A program made the position numbers and the translations under genes. From positions 1-43,338 of the forward strand of contig NZ_JXQZ01000011.1 of NCBI RefSeq assembly GCF_000878135.1: a stretch of 43,338 nucleotides of DNA, read 5' to 3'. The notes under the pieces are model-generated. The model did not search any database. It worked only from the letters and a program-made list of their open reading frames with translations, and was not told the origin of the DNA. Positions 32,765 through 40,862 of the stretch are shown here, piece after piece (position 1 is the stretch's first letter; the number at the start of each line of letters is the position of its first letter). This stretch comes from Frigoribacterium sp. MEB024. GTDB taxonomy: Bacteria; Actinomycetota; Actinomycetes; Actinomycetales; Microbacteriaceae.

Positions 32765-33750
32765 GCGACGACACGTCAGGTGACGGCGTGACCGGCGGCC
32801 CGGGCGGCGGAGGTGCGACCGCAGGTGGCCCGGCGACGCACGTCCGACACCGCTCGTCGGGCGCGGACGGCCAGAAGCGCGACCAGACCTACCCCGCGCC
32901 TCCTCAGCCCCTCGTCGTCCCGGTCTACGACAACCACACGCACCTCGAGATCGCCGACGGCGTCGGAGACGACGGCGACGGCCCCCTCGACTACCGCGAG
33001 CACCTCGACCGGGCCTCGGCCGTCGGCGTCCGCGGCGTCGTGCAGGTCGGCACCGACCTCGAGACGTCCCGCTGGTCGGCCGAGATCGCCAGCCGCGAGC
33101 CCCGCGTGCTCGCCGCCGTCGCGATCCACCCGAACGAGGCGCCGGCCCTCGCCGCCGCGGGCACCCTCGACGACGCCCTCACCGAGCTCGACGGGCTCGC
33201 CGCCCGCCCACGCGTCCGTGCCGTCGGCGAGACCGGCCTCGACTTCTTCCGCACCGGCGACGACGGTCGCGCGGCCCAGCTCGAGGCCTTCCGCGGCCAC
33301 ATCGAGATCGCCAAGCGCCACGGCCTGGCGCTGCAGATCCACGACCGCGACGCCCACGACGACGTGGTCGACCTGCTGCTCGAGGTGGGCGCTCCCGAAC
33401 GCACCGTGTTCCACTGCTTCAGCGGCGGGCCCGAGCTGGCGAGCATCCTCGCCGAGAACGGCTGGTACGCGTCCTTCGCCGGCACGGTGACGTTCAAGAA
33501 CGCCCAGCCCCTGCGTGACGCCCTGGTGCAGCTGCCTCGCAACCTGATCATGGTCGAGACCGACGCGCCCTACCTGACGCCGGTGCCCTACCGTGGCCGG
33601 CCCAACGCGCCGTACCTCATCCCGTTCACGCTGCGGTCGATGGCCGAGACGATCGGCACCGACGTGTCGATGCTCGCCGCCCAGATCTCGTCGACGACCG
33701 AGCTCGTCTACGGCACCTGGGACAGCGAACCCGTGACGGTCGAGGGCTGA
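32761..33750 (+). CDS. tatD: TatD-family metal-dependent deoxyribonuclease
   Basis: A 329-residue TIM-barrel hydrolase; family members have 3'-5' exonuclease activity on DNA. Metal ligands are H59 and H61 (DNHTHLE), the glutamate in VGETGLDFFR, then IHDRDAHDD, VFHCFSGG and the aspartate in VETDAPYLTP. The first 50 residues are a Gly/Thr-rich and Pro-rich extension not normal for TatD, encoded in part by a copy of the dispersed 10-mer (32895-32904, PAPPQ). If translation started later the core would still be whole. It is coupled to metG by ATGA and to rsmA by TGATG. Confidence 0.92.
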   Translation: MSDDTSGDGVTGGPGGGGATAGGPATHVRHRSSGADGQKRDQTYPAPPQPLVVPVYDNHTHLEIADGVGDDGDGPLDYREHLDRASAVGVRGVVQVGTDLETSRWSAEIASREPRVLAAVAIHPNEAPALAAAGTLDDALTELDGLAARPRVRAVGETGLDFFRTGDDGRAAQLEAFRGHIEIAKRHGLALQIHDRDAHDDVVDLLLEVGAPERTVFHCFSGGPELASILAENGWYASFAGTVTFKNAQPLRDALVQLPRNLIMVETDAPYLTPVPYRGRPNAPYLIPFTLRSMAETIGTDVSMLAAQISSTTELVYGTWDSEPVTVEG

Positions 33751-34667
33751 TGTCGCGCGCCACCCTGCTCGGCCCCGCCGAGATCCGCGACCTCGCCGAC
33801 CTGCTGGGCGTGCAGCCGACCAAGAAGCTCGGGCAGAACTTCGTCCACGACGCCAACACCGTGCGCCGCATCGTCGCCGCGTCGGGCGTCTCGGCCGGCA
33901 TGACCGTCGTCGAGATCGGCCCCGGTCTCGGCTCGCTCACCCTCGGCCTGCTCGAGGCGGGTGCCAAGGTGGTGGCCGTCGAGATCGACAAGCGCCTCGC
34001 CGAGCAGTTGCCGAAGACCGTCGCACAGCTGCAGCCGGCGGCCGACCTCACCGTCGTGGTCGACGACGCCCTGCGCGTGACGACCCTGCCCGACGAGCCC
34101 ACCCACCTCGTGGCGAACCTGCCGTACAACGTCAGCGTGCCGGTGCTGCTGCACTTCCTCGAACACTTCGGCGGGCTCGAGCACGGGCTCGTCATGGTGC
34201 AGTCCGAGGTCGGTCTGCGTCTCGCCGCCGAGCCCGGCTCGAAGGTCTACGGCGGCCCGAGCATCAAGGCCGCGTGGTACGGCGAATTCCGGGTCGCGGG
34301 TCAGGTCAGCCGTCAGGTGTTCTGGCCGGTGCCCAACGTCGACAGCATCCTCGTCGCCTTCGACCGCAAGCCGGCCCGGGGCAGCGAACTCGAACGTCGG
34401 GCGACGTTCGCCCTCGTCGACGCCGCGTTCCAGCAGCGTCGCAAGATGCTGCGCCAGTCGCTGTCGTCCCTCTACGGTTCGTCCGCCGCGGCGTCCGAGG
34501 CCCTCGAGCGAGCCGGCCTCGCTCCGACGCAGCGGGGCGAGCAACTCACCGTCGACGACTTCCTCGCCGTGGCCCGGGTCAGCGATGTCGACGCCCTCGC
34601 CGGGGCGTCCGTCGCCGCCGTGCTGCACGCCGACGAGGGCGAGGCCCACGAGGGCGAGGCCGACTGA
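33750..34667 (+). CDS. rsmA: 16S rRNA (adenine(1518)-N6/adenine(1519)-N6)-dimethyltransferase
   Basis: A 305-residue KsgA/Dim1 enzyme that dimethylates A1518 and A1519 of 16S rRNA in late small-subunit assembly. The GQNFVHD start, SAM motif VEIGPGLGS (54-62), and catalytic NLPYN (123-127) are all intact. The C-terminal 20 residues are acidic repeats (DEGEAHEGEAD). Its ATG uses the last base of the tatD stop. In many actinobacteria a resuscitation-promoting factor gene lies between tatD and rsmA; none is present here. Four bases separate it from the next gene. Confidence 0.96.
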   Translation: MSRATLLGPAEIRDLADLLGVQPTKKLGQNFVHDANTVRRIVAASGVSAGMTVVEIGPGLGSLTLGLLEAGAKVVAVEIDKRLAEQLPKTVAQLQPAADLTVVVDDALRVTTLPDEPTHLVANLPYNVSVPVLLHFLEHFGGLEHGLVMVQSEVGLRLAAEPGSKVYGGPSIKAAWYGEFRVAGQVSRQVFWPVPNVDSILVAFDRKPARGSELERRATFALVDAAFQQRRKMLRQSLSSLYGSSAAASEALERAGLAPTQRGEQLTVDDFLAVARVSDVDALAGASVAAVLHADEGEAHEGEAD

Positions 34668-34670
34668 GCC

Positions 34671-35267
34671 GTGCCCCGACGCAAGAACGGCTTCGGCGGC
34701 GTGCCCCCCGGCACGGGCGGGGTCGGGCGTGGGCGCGACGAACAGCGGCTCAGCGACGCCCGACTCGGGTCGGGCACGGGGCGCAGTGCGGCCGAGTGGT
34801 TCGCGCGGCTCGACGCCGCGGGGGCGACGCGACTGTCCCACGAGCAGATCTCGCGCCTCCTGGTCGACGAGTTCGAGGTCGTGCCGTGGTGGGCCGAGGG
34901 CATCACGGTGCGCTACGAGCAAGAACGCGGCGTCGAGCCACCCGGGCGTCAGCCCGACGGCAGCTACGCGGTCACCGTCGGCCGGAGCCTCCGGGGCGGA
35001 GCGCTCGAACTGTTCGACCTCGCCGTCGCCCGGTTCGCCGGGTACGCCGGGGGCCCACCCGAGGTCGTCACCCGGTCGGCGACGCACCCGACCGCCGACT
35101 GGACCCTCGCGCACGGGGACACGCTGCGCCTCCGGGTGGTGTCGACCGCCGGTCCGAAGTGCTCGGTGTCGTTGACGCAGGGCAGCTTGCGCCTGCCCGA
35201 ACGGGTGCAGCCCGTGAAAGAGGGGTTGACGCGGGCGTTCGGCGTCATGAGTGATCGCCAGAACTGA
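34671..35267 (+). CDS. DUF4287-like domain protein
   Basis: A 198-residue soluble protein. Residues about 40-90 match what I know of DUF4287: AAEWFARLDAAG, then SHEQISRLLVDEFEV, WWAEGITVRYEQERG. The C-terminal 100 residues (from GSYAVTVGRSLRG) resemble a START/SRPBCC-like or DUF5655-type region, but I cannot name it with confidence. No enzymatic role is known. The GTG start lies 4 bases after rsmA, suggesting co-translation. The codons for SRLLVDE contain one dispersed 10-mer (34852-34861). The ispE -10 box begins two bases after its stop codon. Confidence 0.7.
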   Translation: MPRRKNGFGGVPPGTGGVGRGRDEQRLSDARLGSGTGRSAAEWFARLDAAGATRLSHEQISRLLVDEFEVVPWWAEGITVRYEQERGVEPPGRQPDGSYAVTVGRSLRGGALELFDLAVARFAGYAGGPPEVVTRSATHPTADWTLAHGDTLRLRVVSTAGPKCSVSLTQGSLRLPERVQPVKEGLTRAFGVMSDRQN

Positions 35268-35268
35268 C

Positions 35269-35274
35269 TAGGTT
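35269..35274 (+). promoter_or_regulatory. -10 box of a leaderless promoter for ispE
   Basis: TAGGTT, six bases, then ATG 35281. Its -35 region would lie inside the preceding gene. Confidence 0.55.
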
Positions 35275-35280
35275 GGACGC

Positions 35281-36219
35281 ATGACGTCCGTGGCCGCCCC
35301 GACCGTGGTCCACACGCGTGCACCGGGCAAGATCAACGTCTTCCTCGCCGTCGGCGACCTGCAGGACGACGGCTACCACGACCTCGCGACCGCCTACCAG
35401 GCCGTGTCGCTCTACGAAGACGTGCGCGCGCGTCACGCCGACGGCTTCACGGTCAGCGTCACGGGCGGTCCGTCGATCGACGTGTCGGGCGTGCCCACCG
35501 ACGGGTCCAACCTGGCGATCAAGGCCGCCCGCCTGCTGGCCGAGACGACCGGCTACACGGGCGGCGTCGCACTGACCGTCGACAAGGCGGTGCCCGTGGC
35601 CGGCGGCATGGGGGGCGGTTCGGCCGACGCCGCCGCCACGCTGCTCGCGTGCGACACCCTCTGGGGCACCGGCGTCGGTCGTGACGAACTCCTGCGGCTC
35701 TCGGCCCGACTCGGGGCCGACGTCCCGTTCGCCTTCGCCGGCGGCACCGCGATCGGCACCGGCCGCGGCGACGAACTCAGCCCGGCCCTGGCGAAGGGGC
35801 AGTTCCAGTGGGTCCTGGCCGTGGCCGACGTCGGCCTCTCGACGCCCCGCGTCTACGACGAACTCGACGCCCACCGGCTGCGGCACCAGGGCGAGATCCG
35901 GTCGGTGCGGCACCCCGTCGTCGACGCCGGCGTCCTGCAGGCCCTCCGCGCGGGTGACCCGGGCATGCTCGCCGACGCCATGCACAACGACCTCCAGGCG
36001 CCCGCCCTGCACCTCCAGCCGGGCCTGGCCGACGTCCTCGAGCTCGGCGAGGGCAACGGCGCCCTGGCGGGCATCGTGTCGGGTTCCGGCCCGACCGTGG
36101 CGTTCCTCGCGCCCGACCTCGACGGCGCCCTCGAACTCCAGATCGCCCTGAGCGCCGCCCGCCTCACGGTGGTGCGCGCGACGGGTCCCGTGCACGGCGC
36201 CCGCGTCGTCACCGACTGA
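35281..36219 (+). CDS. ispE: 4-diphosphocytidyl-2-C-methyl-D-erythritol kinase
   Basis: A 312-residue GHMP kinase that phosphorylates CDP-methylerythritol in the MEP route to isoprenoids. The start motif [13 protein letters not shown], the ATP loop [12 protein letters not shown] (105-116) and the C-terminal [12 protein letters not shown] are all typical. Position after rsmA is a conserved actinobacterial arrangement. ATG 35281 is leaderless behind TAGGTT. Transcription ends at a strong hairpin array shared with the convergent glycosyltransferase. Confidence 0.95.
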   Translation: MTSVAAPTVVHTRAPGKINVFLAVGDLQDDGYHDLATAYQAVSLYEDVRARHADGFTVSVTGGPSIDVSGVPTDGSNLAIKAARLLAETTGYTGGVALTVDKAVPVAGGMGGGSADAAATLLACDTLWGTGVGRDELLRLSARLGADVPFAFAGGTAIGTGRGDELSPALAKGQFQWVLAVADVGLSTPRVYDELDAHRLRHQGEIRSVRHPVVDAGVLQALRAGDPGMLADAMHNDLQAPALHLQPGLADVLELGEGNGALAGIVSGSGPTVAFLAPDLDGALELQIALSAARLTVVRATGPVHGARVVTD

Positions 36220-36249
36220 CTCGCTCGCCGCGGGCCCCGAGACCCTAAG

Positions 36250-36323
36250 AAGTCGCCGAGACCCCCGCGCGCGCACAGGGGTCTCGGCGACTTCGCGGGG
36301 TCTCGGCGACTTCGCGGGGTCTC
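36250..36323. terminator. Hairpin plus 19-bp tandem repeat array between convergent genes
   Basis: The left arm, AAGTCGCCGAGACCCC (36250-36265), is a perfect 16-base reverse complement of 36278-36293, with a 12-base alternating GC loop. The right arm is repeated at a 19-base period (36278, 36297, and a partial copy at 36316), so two alternative stems can form. It lies 31 bases past ispE and 7 bases past the stop of the minus-strand glycosyltransferase, so it can serve both. Confidence 0.8.
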
Positions 36324-36329
36324 GCGGGC

Positions 36330-37997
36330 TCAGCGCTCGTACTTGAGCACGTTCGTGCGGGTGAGGTGCCACTCGTCGGCGACGTGGAAGCCCTTCGCGG
36401 CGAGGTCGGCGGTGACGCGGGGGCGCCAGTCCTGCTTGTCGCTCGTGATCAGCCAGACGACGTCGAGGTCGTCGGTGCGGTCGATGACGTCCTCGAGCGG
36501 GTGCTGGACCTCCCACAGGCCGCCGGTCTCGGCCGCGGGGGTCTCGAGCGTGAAGTCGGACATGCCCTCGAACGCCGCGGGGTAGGTGTTCTCGATGATG
36601 CGCGACGTGGCCTTCGGGTGTCGACGCACGGGGCCGAAGACGACGCCCTCGGTCGTTCCGGCGGGCTCGAGGGCGCGCTGCTCGGCGACGAGGTCGGCCA
36701 CCTGGTTCCAGGCGGCGGAGTCCTTCGCCTCGGGCTGTCGCTGACGTTCCCAGGTCGGGGCGGTGAGCACCAGGGCGAGCAGCAGCACGAGCGCGATGAC
36801 CCGCCGCCAGGGGATGGCGGCCACCGCGACGGCCATCATGATCGCGACCGCCGGGGTGCCGAAGGTCAGGTAGCGCGGCGAGTAGAGCGGTTCGGTCACG
36901 AGCGAGACGCCCACGAGGCCGACCGTGGGCACGATCATCCAGGGCAGGACGACCTCGGCGAGACCCCGGGCGCGGGGCACGAGACCGGCGGCCAGGACGA
37001 CCAGGCTGGCGACCACGAGCATCCAGCCGAAGACGGCGAAACGGTCGTTCTGGTAGAACCACTGCGTCGTCAGCACCTGGTTGATCGTGGCGAAGCTCGG
37101 TCGGTCGAGCCAGCCGACCTGGCCGCTCTGCTCGGACGTGAAGTACACGACGGGCAGGCTCGCGAGACCGGCGACGGCCGCGCCGGCGAACCAGCCGAGG
37201 AACGAGCCGCGCGCGCCGTGCGGTCCGCCGACGAGCGGGGGCGGGGCCGCGGCGTCGTGCGACCGCGCCACCGACCCGGAGGAGGCGCGGAGGCGGCGCT
37301 CCCGTCGCCACTGCACCAGCATGGTGACGCCGTGCCCCACCACGACGAAGGCCACGTACAGGAAGAACAGCACCGAGACGACGGCGAGCACCGCGTAGAG
37401 GACCCACCAGCGCACCGCCGACGCCCGGGTGCGGGTCTCGCCCACCTGGGCGGTGCGGCGCGCGGCGGTGACGAGCACGATGGTCAGGACGACGGCGAAC
37501 ATCGCCGAGAAGGCGTACGAACGGCCCTCGCCGCCCATCCAGGTCACGCGGGGGATCAGGCAGAACAGCAGGCCGGCGACCACGGCCGTCCGGCGGTCGG
37601 CCAGGGTGCGCGCCAGCACGACCGTGAACGCGGCCGCCAGCCCCGTGACGATCGTGCTGGGCACGCGCAGCGACACGGGGGAGTACGGGAACACGTCGAA
37701 CCAGAGGTGCATGAACGCGTAGTAGGTGGCGTGCACCAGGTCGACGGTCTGGACCATCTGCCAGAGCTGTCCCCAGCTGCGGGTCGCCGAGATGACCGTC
37801 GCGGCCTCGTCGTACCAGACCGAGGGCACCCACAGGAAGGCACCCGAGATCGCCGCCGCCAGCAGCCCGATCAGCAGGGCGTCGAGGTGACGCCAGTGCC
37901 GGAGGCGCGCGAGGGTCGTGCCCCGACCGGTGTCGGAGGTCGTGGGTACAGTGGGCGCGGTCGAACGACGGTCGGCCGGATTCAGGAGGTTCGTCAT
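36330..37997 (-). CDS. Membrane glycosyltransferase of the GT39/GT-C type
   Basis: A 555-residue integral membrane protein. A cytosolic N-terminus of about 38 residues precedes helix 1. The first large loop holds an Asp-Glu pair, D63-E64 in VPSVWYDEAATVISATRSW, the catalytic signature of GT-C enzymes such as ArnT and mannosyltransferases that use polyprenyl-phosphate sugars. Around ten hydrophobic segments follow, then a soluble C-terminal domain of about 150 residues. Sugar and acceptor are unknown; a cell-wall glycan or lipid is likely. ATG 37997 overlaps the ATG of moeB on the other strand; a purine-rich GGGGAAG upstream can serve as ribosome site. One dispersed 10-mer is in a loop (37280-37289, LRASSGS). 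Confidence 0.85.
   Translation of the reverse strand: MTNLLNPADRRSTAPTVPTTSDTGRGTTLARLRHWRHLDALLIGLLAAAISGAFLWVPSVWYDEAATVISATRSWGQLWQMVQTVDLVHATYYAFMHLWFDVFPYSPVSLRVPSTIVTGLAAAFTVVLARTLADRRTAVVAGLLFCLIPRVTWMGGEGRSYAFSAMFAVVLTIVLVTAARRTAQVGETRTRASAVRWWVLYAVLAVVSVLFFLYVAFVVVGHGVTMLVQWRRERRLRASSGSVARSHDAAAPPPLVGGPHGARGSFLGWFAGAAVAGLASLPVVYFTSEQSGQVGWLDRPSFATINQVLTTQWFYQNDRFAVFGWMLVVASLVVLAAGLVPRARGLAEVVLPWMIVPTVGLVGVSLVTEPLYSPRYLTFGTPAVAIMMAVAVAAIPWRRVIALVLLLALVLTAPTWERQRQPEAKDSAAWNQVADLVAEQRALEPAGTTEGVVFGPVRRHPKATSRIIENTYPAAFEGMSDFTLETPAAETGGLWEVQHPLEDVIDRTDDLDVVWLITSDKQDWRPRVTADLAAKGFHVADEWHLTRTNVLKYER
37947..37952 (+). promoter_or_regulatory. Possible -10 box for moeB inside the divergent glycosyltransferase gene
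   Basis: TACAGT, about 44 bases before ATG 37996, giving a leader of roughly 37 bases. It lies within the coding region of the opposite-strand gene. No -35 element is convincing. Confidence 0.35.
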
Positions 37998-39279
37998 GTC
38001 GTCTCTTCCCCCTCTCGGCGGATCTCGCGCGCGACACGGTGGTGACGCGCACGGGGCGGCCGTGCGCGACGGTGGCGTGCACGGTGCCGACGTGCGCGAC
38101 GGCGGACACGGCGGCGACCCCGCCGAGGGCGAACGCTACTCGCGAAGCGTGCGCCTGCCGGGGTTCGGTCTGGGCTCCCAGGGGCGCCTGGCGGCGTCGA
38201 GGGTGCTGGTGGTCGGGGCCGGCGGGCTGGGCGCGCCGGTCATCCAATATCTCGCAGCCTCGGGTGTGGGAACCCTGGGAATCGTCGACGATGATGCCGT
38301 CGATCTGTCGAACCTACAACGCCAGGTGCTGTTCCGCCCCGACCAGCTGGGCTTCCCGAAGGCCCGTACCGCCGCCGACTGGGTGCGCGCCGCGAACCCC
38401 GACGTGACCGTCGTCGCCCACCCGTTCCGCCTGAGCGAACGCACCGCCGACCTGCTCGACGACTACGACCTCGTGGTCGACGGCAGCGACTCGTTCGACA
38501 CCTGCTACTTCGTGGCCGACGCCGCGGCCGCCCGTGGCCTGCCGGTCGTCTGGGGCAGCGTCAACCGCTGGGACGGCCAGTTCAGCGTCTTCTGGGACGA
38601 CGCCCCCGACGGCCGGGCGGTCGACTACCGCGACCTCCACCCCGCCCCGCCCGCCTCGGGCTGGGACGAGTCCTGTGCCGACGTCGGCGTGCTGGGGCCG
38701 CTGTGCGGCACGGTGGGCACGGGCATGGCGAGCGAGGTCGTCAAGCTGCTGACCGGTCTGGGCGAGCCGTTGCTCGGCCGGGTCGTGACCGTCGACGCCC
38801 TGGGTGGCACCTGGCGCGAGAGCCGGTTGGCCCGTGCCCCGCACCGGGTCGAGGCCCGGGCCACGGTGAACGACGCGCGCCGCGCCTCCTCGTCCTCGGT
38901 CCCGGGGACGTCGGCGACCACCACCGAGGCACCGGTGCGCGGCCGTCGCGTCGGCCCCGACGTCGACGCCGACGAGCTGTCGACCCTGCTCGGGGCGCGC
39001 GCGGCCGGCGACGCCGATTTCACCTTGCTCGACGTGCGCGAGGTCGACGAGCACGACTTCGCCCACATCACCGGTGACGTGCAGGCCCCCGGGTACGGCA
39101 CGCGCACCCGTCAGCGGCCCGAGCTCGACCCGGCGCAGCGGGTGGTCGTCTACTGCGCCCGAGGTCCCCGGGCCCGCGCCGCGGCCGACCTGCTGGCGGG
39201 CGAGGGCTTCGACGTGTCGGTGCTGCACGGCGGCATGCTCGGGTGGCAGCTCGCGCAGGGGGCACCCACGCGGCCCTAG
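37996..39279 (+). CDS. moeB: MoeB/ThiF-family adenylyltransferase with C-terminal rhodanese domain
   Basis: A 427-residue E1-like enzyme that should adenylate the C-terminal Gly-Gly of MoaD (or a similar carrier) and, through its rhodanese domain, hand it sulfur. The ATP loop GAGGLGAP starts at 74. The rhodanese domain is at about 325-425 with active-site C387 (VVYCARGPRA). The paired CxxC zinc ligands normal for MoeB/ThiF are missing: YRDLHPAPP (211-219) replaces the usual YRCLFPEPP-type site, and no CxxCG follows. About 45 extra N-terminal residues are Gly/His/Asp repeats with a 30-bp DNA period. The ATG has an excellent ribosome site (AGGAGG 37984-37989). A linker carries one dispersed 10-mer (38881-38890). 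Confidence 0.88.
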   Translation: MSSLPPLGGSRARHGGDAHGAAVRDGGVHGADVRDGGHGGDPAEGERYSRSVRLPGFGLGSQGRLAASRVLVVGAGGLGAPVIQYLAASGVGTLGIVDDDAVDLSNLQRQVLFRPDQLGFPKARTAADWVRAANPDVTVVAHPFRLSERTADLLDDYDLVVDGSDSFDTCYFVADAAAARGLPVVWGSVNRWDGQFSVFWDDAPDGRAVDYRDLHPAPPASGWDESCADVGVLGPLCGTVGTGMASEVVKLLTGLGEPLLGRVVTVDALGGTWRESRLARAPHRVEARATVNDARRASSSSVPGTSATTTEAPVRGRRVGPDVDADELSTLLGARAAGDADFTLLDVREVDEHDFAHITGDVQAPGYGTRTRQRPELDPAQRVVVYCARGPRARAAADLLAGEGFDVSVLHGGMLGWQLAQGAPTRP

Positions 39280-39290
39280 GCGGGCTGCCG

Positions 39291-39608
39291 TCAGCCGCCG
39301 GCGAAGGGCGGCATGACGTCGATCACCGTGCCGTCGGGGACGAGCTGTTCGCGGTCGCGCGTGGTCAGGCCGTCGACGAGGAACGAGCAGCGCAGCAGCA
39401 CGTCGCGGAAGTCCGCGGCCGACACGCCCTCGACCGGGCGGACCTCGGTCAGCAGGCGTCCGATGGTCGGGCGTTCGCCCGCGGGCACCTCGACGCGCTG
39501 GTCGTCGCGGCCCACGGCGGTGCGGGCGGCGGCGAAGAACCGCAGCGTCGCCGAGACGGGGGTCGAGGCGGCCTCGTCGACGGTGGGGGCGGGGTTCGTG
39601 GTCGTCAT
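39291..39608 (-). CDS. moaD: MoaD-type molybdopterin synthase sulfur-carrier subunit
   Basis: A 105-residue ubiquitin-fold protein. It ends in PPFAGG, the Gly-Gly tail that is adenylated and then thiocarboxylated, and the core LRFFAAARTAVGRDDQRVEVP is typical. About 20 disordered N-terminal residues precede the fold. It provides sulfur to cyclic pyranopterin monophosphate together with MoaE (not in the window). The start lies one base after the moaA stop, so the two are one transcript. The adjacent, convergent moeB product is the expected activating enzyme. Confidence 0.92.
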   Translation of the reverse strand: MTTTNPAPTVDEAASTPVSATLRFFAAARTAVGRDDQRVEVPAGERPTIGRLLTEVRPVEGVSAADFRDVLLRCSFLVDGLTTRDREQLVPDGTVIDVMPPFAGG

Positions 39609-39609
39609 C

Positions 39610-40704
39610 TCAGCCTCCGATGGCGCTCATGGTGCGTTCGGGCTGGACGAAGTCAGGGTCGTCGATGCCGTGGCCCGAGGGCTTGGCCCACATGGCGCCG
39701 CGCCAGGCGTCGGCCAGTTCGAGGTCGCTCGCCCCGCTGCGCAGCAGGTCGCGCAGGCCGGTCTCGCCGCCGCTGAAGAGGCAGCTGCGGATGCCGCCCT
39801 CGGCGGTCATGCGGGTGCGTCGGCAGTCGGCGCAGAACGGTTCGCTCACCGAGGCGATGATGCCGACCCGCCCGGTCAGGCCGGCGTCGTCGCCGCGGCC
39901 GACGGCGTCGAACAGCTCGGCGGGGGCGCCGTCACGCAGGACGTCGGCGGGGCTGAGGTCGAAGCGCGTGGCGATCAGCGAGTGGATGTCCCGGGAGGTG
40001 ACGAAGGAGGCGCGGTCCCAGCTGCGGTCGGCGTCCAACGGCATCTGCTCGATGAAGCGCAGCTCGTGGCCGCCGCGCAGGGCCCAGGCGAGCAGGTCGG
40101 GCGCCTCGTGGTCGTTGACGCCCGGTAGCAGCACCGCGTTGATCTTGACCGGGGTGAGGCCGGCCGCCGCGGCGGCGTCGACCCCGGCGAGCACCTTGTC
40201 GAGGAACGGGCGACGCGAGACCTTCATGAACGTCTCGGCGTGCAGCGAGTCGAGCGACACGTTGACCCGGTCGAGCCCGGCGTCGGCGAGGGCCTGGGCG
40301 CGGTGCGCCAGGCCGATGGCGTTCGTGGTCAGCGAGACCTCGGGCCGCGGGTCGATCGCGGCGACCCGTCGGACGATGTCGATCAGGTCGGCACGCAGCA
40401 GCGGCTCGCCGCCGGTGAACCGCACCTGCCGGATGCCGAGGTCACGCACGCCGATGCCGACCAGCCGCACGATCTCGTCGGCGTCCAGCGCCTGTTCACG
40501 GGGGAGCGCCGGCAGGCCTTCGGCCGGCATGCAGTACGTGCAGCGCAGGTTGCACTTGTCGGTCAGCGAGACCCGCAGATCGGTCGCGGTCCGACCGAAG
40601 CGGTCGAGCAGTCCGGGTGCCACGTCGTTCGTCGGCCGCGGGGGCAGCAGGGCGTCGGCGGAGGCCCGGCCGGGCATGGTGGGCAGTCCGAGCGAGACGG
40701 TCAT
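39610..40704 (-). CDS. moaA: GTP 3',8-cyclase MoaA (radical SAM)
   Basis: A 364-residue radical-SAM enzyme that starts molybdenum cofactor synthesis by rearranging GTP to 3',8-cyclo-GTP. The SAM cluster cysteines are C51, C55 and C58 (CNLRCTYCMP). The second, substrate-binding cluster is CADCRRTRMTAEGGIRSC, and the C-terminus ends in Gly-Gly as required for activity. ATG 40704 lies six bases behind a TAACCT box and is probably leaderless. One exact dispersed 10-mer lies in the codons for DRASF (40005-40014). MoaC, which acts next, is not in the window. Confidence 0.96.
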   Translation of the reverse strand: MTVSLGLPTMPGRASADALLPPRPTNDVAPGLLDRFGRTATDLRVSLTDKCNLRCTYCMPAEGLPALPREQALDADEIVRLVGIGVRDLGIRQVRFTGGEPLLRADLIDIVRRVAAIDPRPEVSLTTNAIGLAHRAQALADAGLDRVNVSLDSLHAETFMKVSRRPFLDKVLAGVDAAAAAGLTPVKINAVLLPGVNDHEAPDLLAWALRGGHELRFIEQMPLDADRSWDRASFVTSRDIHSLIATRFDLSPADVLRDGAPAELFDAVGRGDDAGLTGRVGIIASVSEPFCADCRRTRMTAEGGIRSCLFSGGETGLRDLLRSGASDLELADAWRGAMWAKPSGHGIDDPDFVQPERTMSAIGG

Positions 40705-40710
40705 CCGTCG

Positions 40711-40716
40711 AGGTTA
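40711..40716 (-). promoter_or_regulatory. -10 box of a leaderless promoter for moaA-moaD
   Basis: TAACCT on the minus strand, six bases before ATG 40704. The lack of leader excludes a molybdenum-cofactor riboswitch in front of moaA. Confidence 0.5.
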
Positions 40717-40760
40717 AGCCCGCGAGGCCGAACGTGCGGTGTCCGGGGGAGGCGACCCGC

Positions 40761-40803
40761 GCCTCCGTTCGCTCACCGGCGCACGGCGCCCGGCGTCGGA
40801 GGC
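40761..40803. repeat. Inverted repeat between moaA and the HTH-TOBE gene
   Basis: GCCTCCG (40761-40767) and CGGAGGC (40797-40803) flank 29 bases. The left arm overlaps a variant of the dispersed motif (CGCGCCTCC, 40758-40766). It may be a regulatory site for the divergent molybdenum genes; no classical ModE box is seen. Confidence 0.3.
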
Positions 40804-40849
40804 TCGCCCGACGACGTCCGCCGGGGGCGCGCGTCCGCGCATTCGGAAC

Positions 40850-40855
40850 TAGGAT
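40850..40855 (+). promoter_or_regulatory. -10 box of a leaderless promoter for the HTH-TOBE / modABC operon
   Basis: TAGGAT, seven bases, then ATG 40863. It should drive the whole run through modC. Confidence 0.6.
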
Positions 40856-40862
40856 CGCTCTC

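Noticed and set aside
36330-37997. The second GT39-like protein as another Pmt protein mannosyltransferase.
   Set aside because: It has the Asp-Glu loop of GT-C enzymes but lacks Pmt hallmarks such as HPPLGKW, so only the broader family is named.
40705-40862. A molybdenum cofactor riboswitch or ModE box in front of moaA or modA.
   Set aside because: Both flanking genes have -10 boxes 6-7 bases from their starts, leaving no leader RNA, and no ModE-like sequence is visible.
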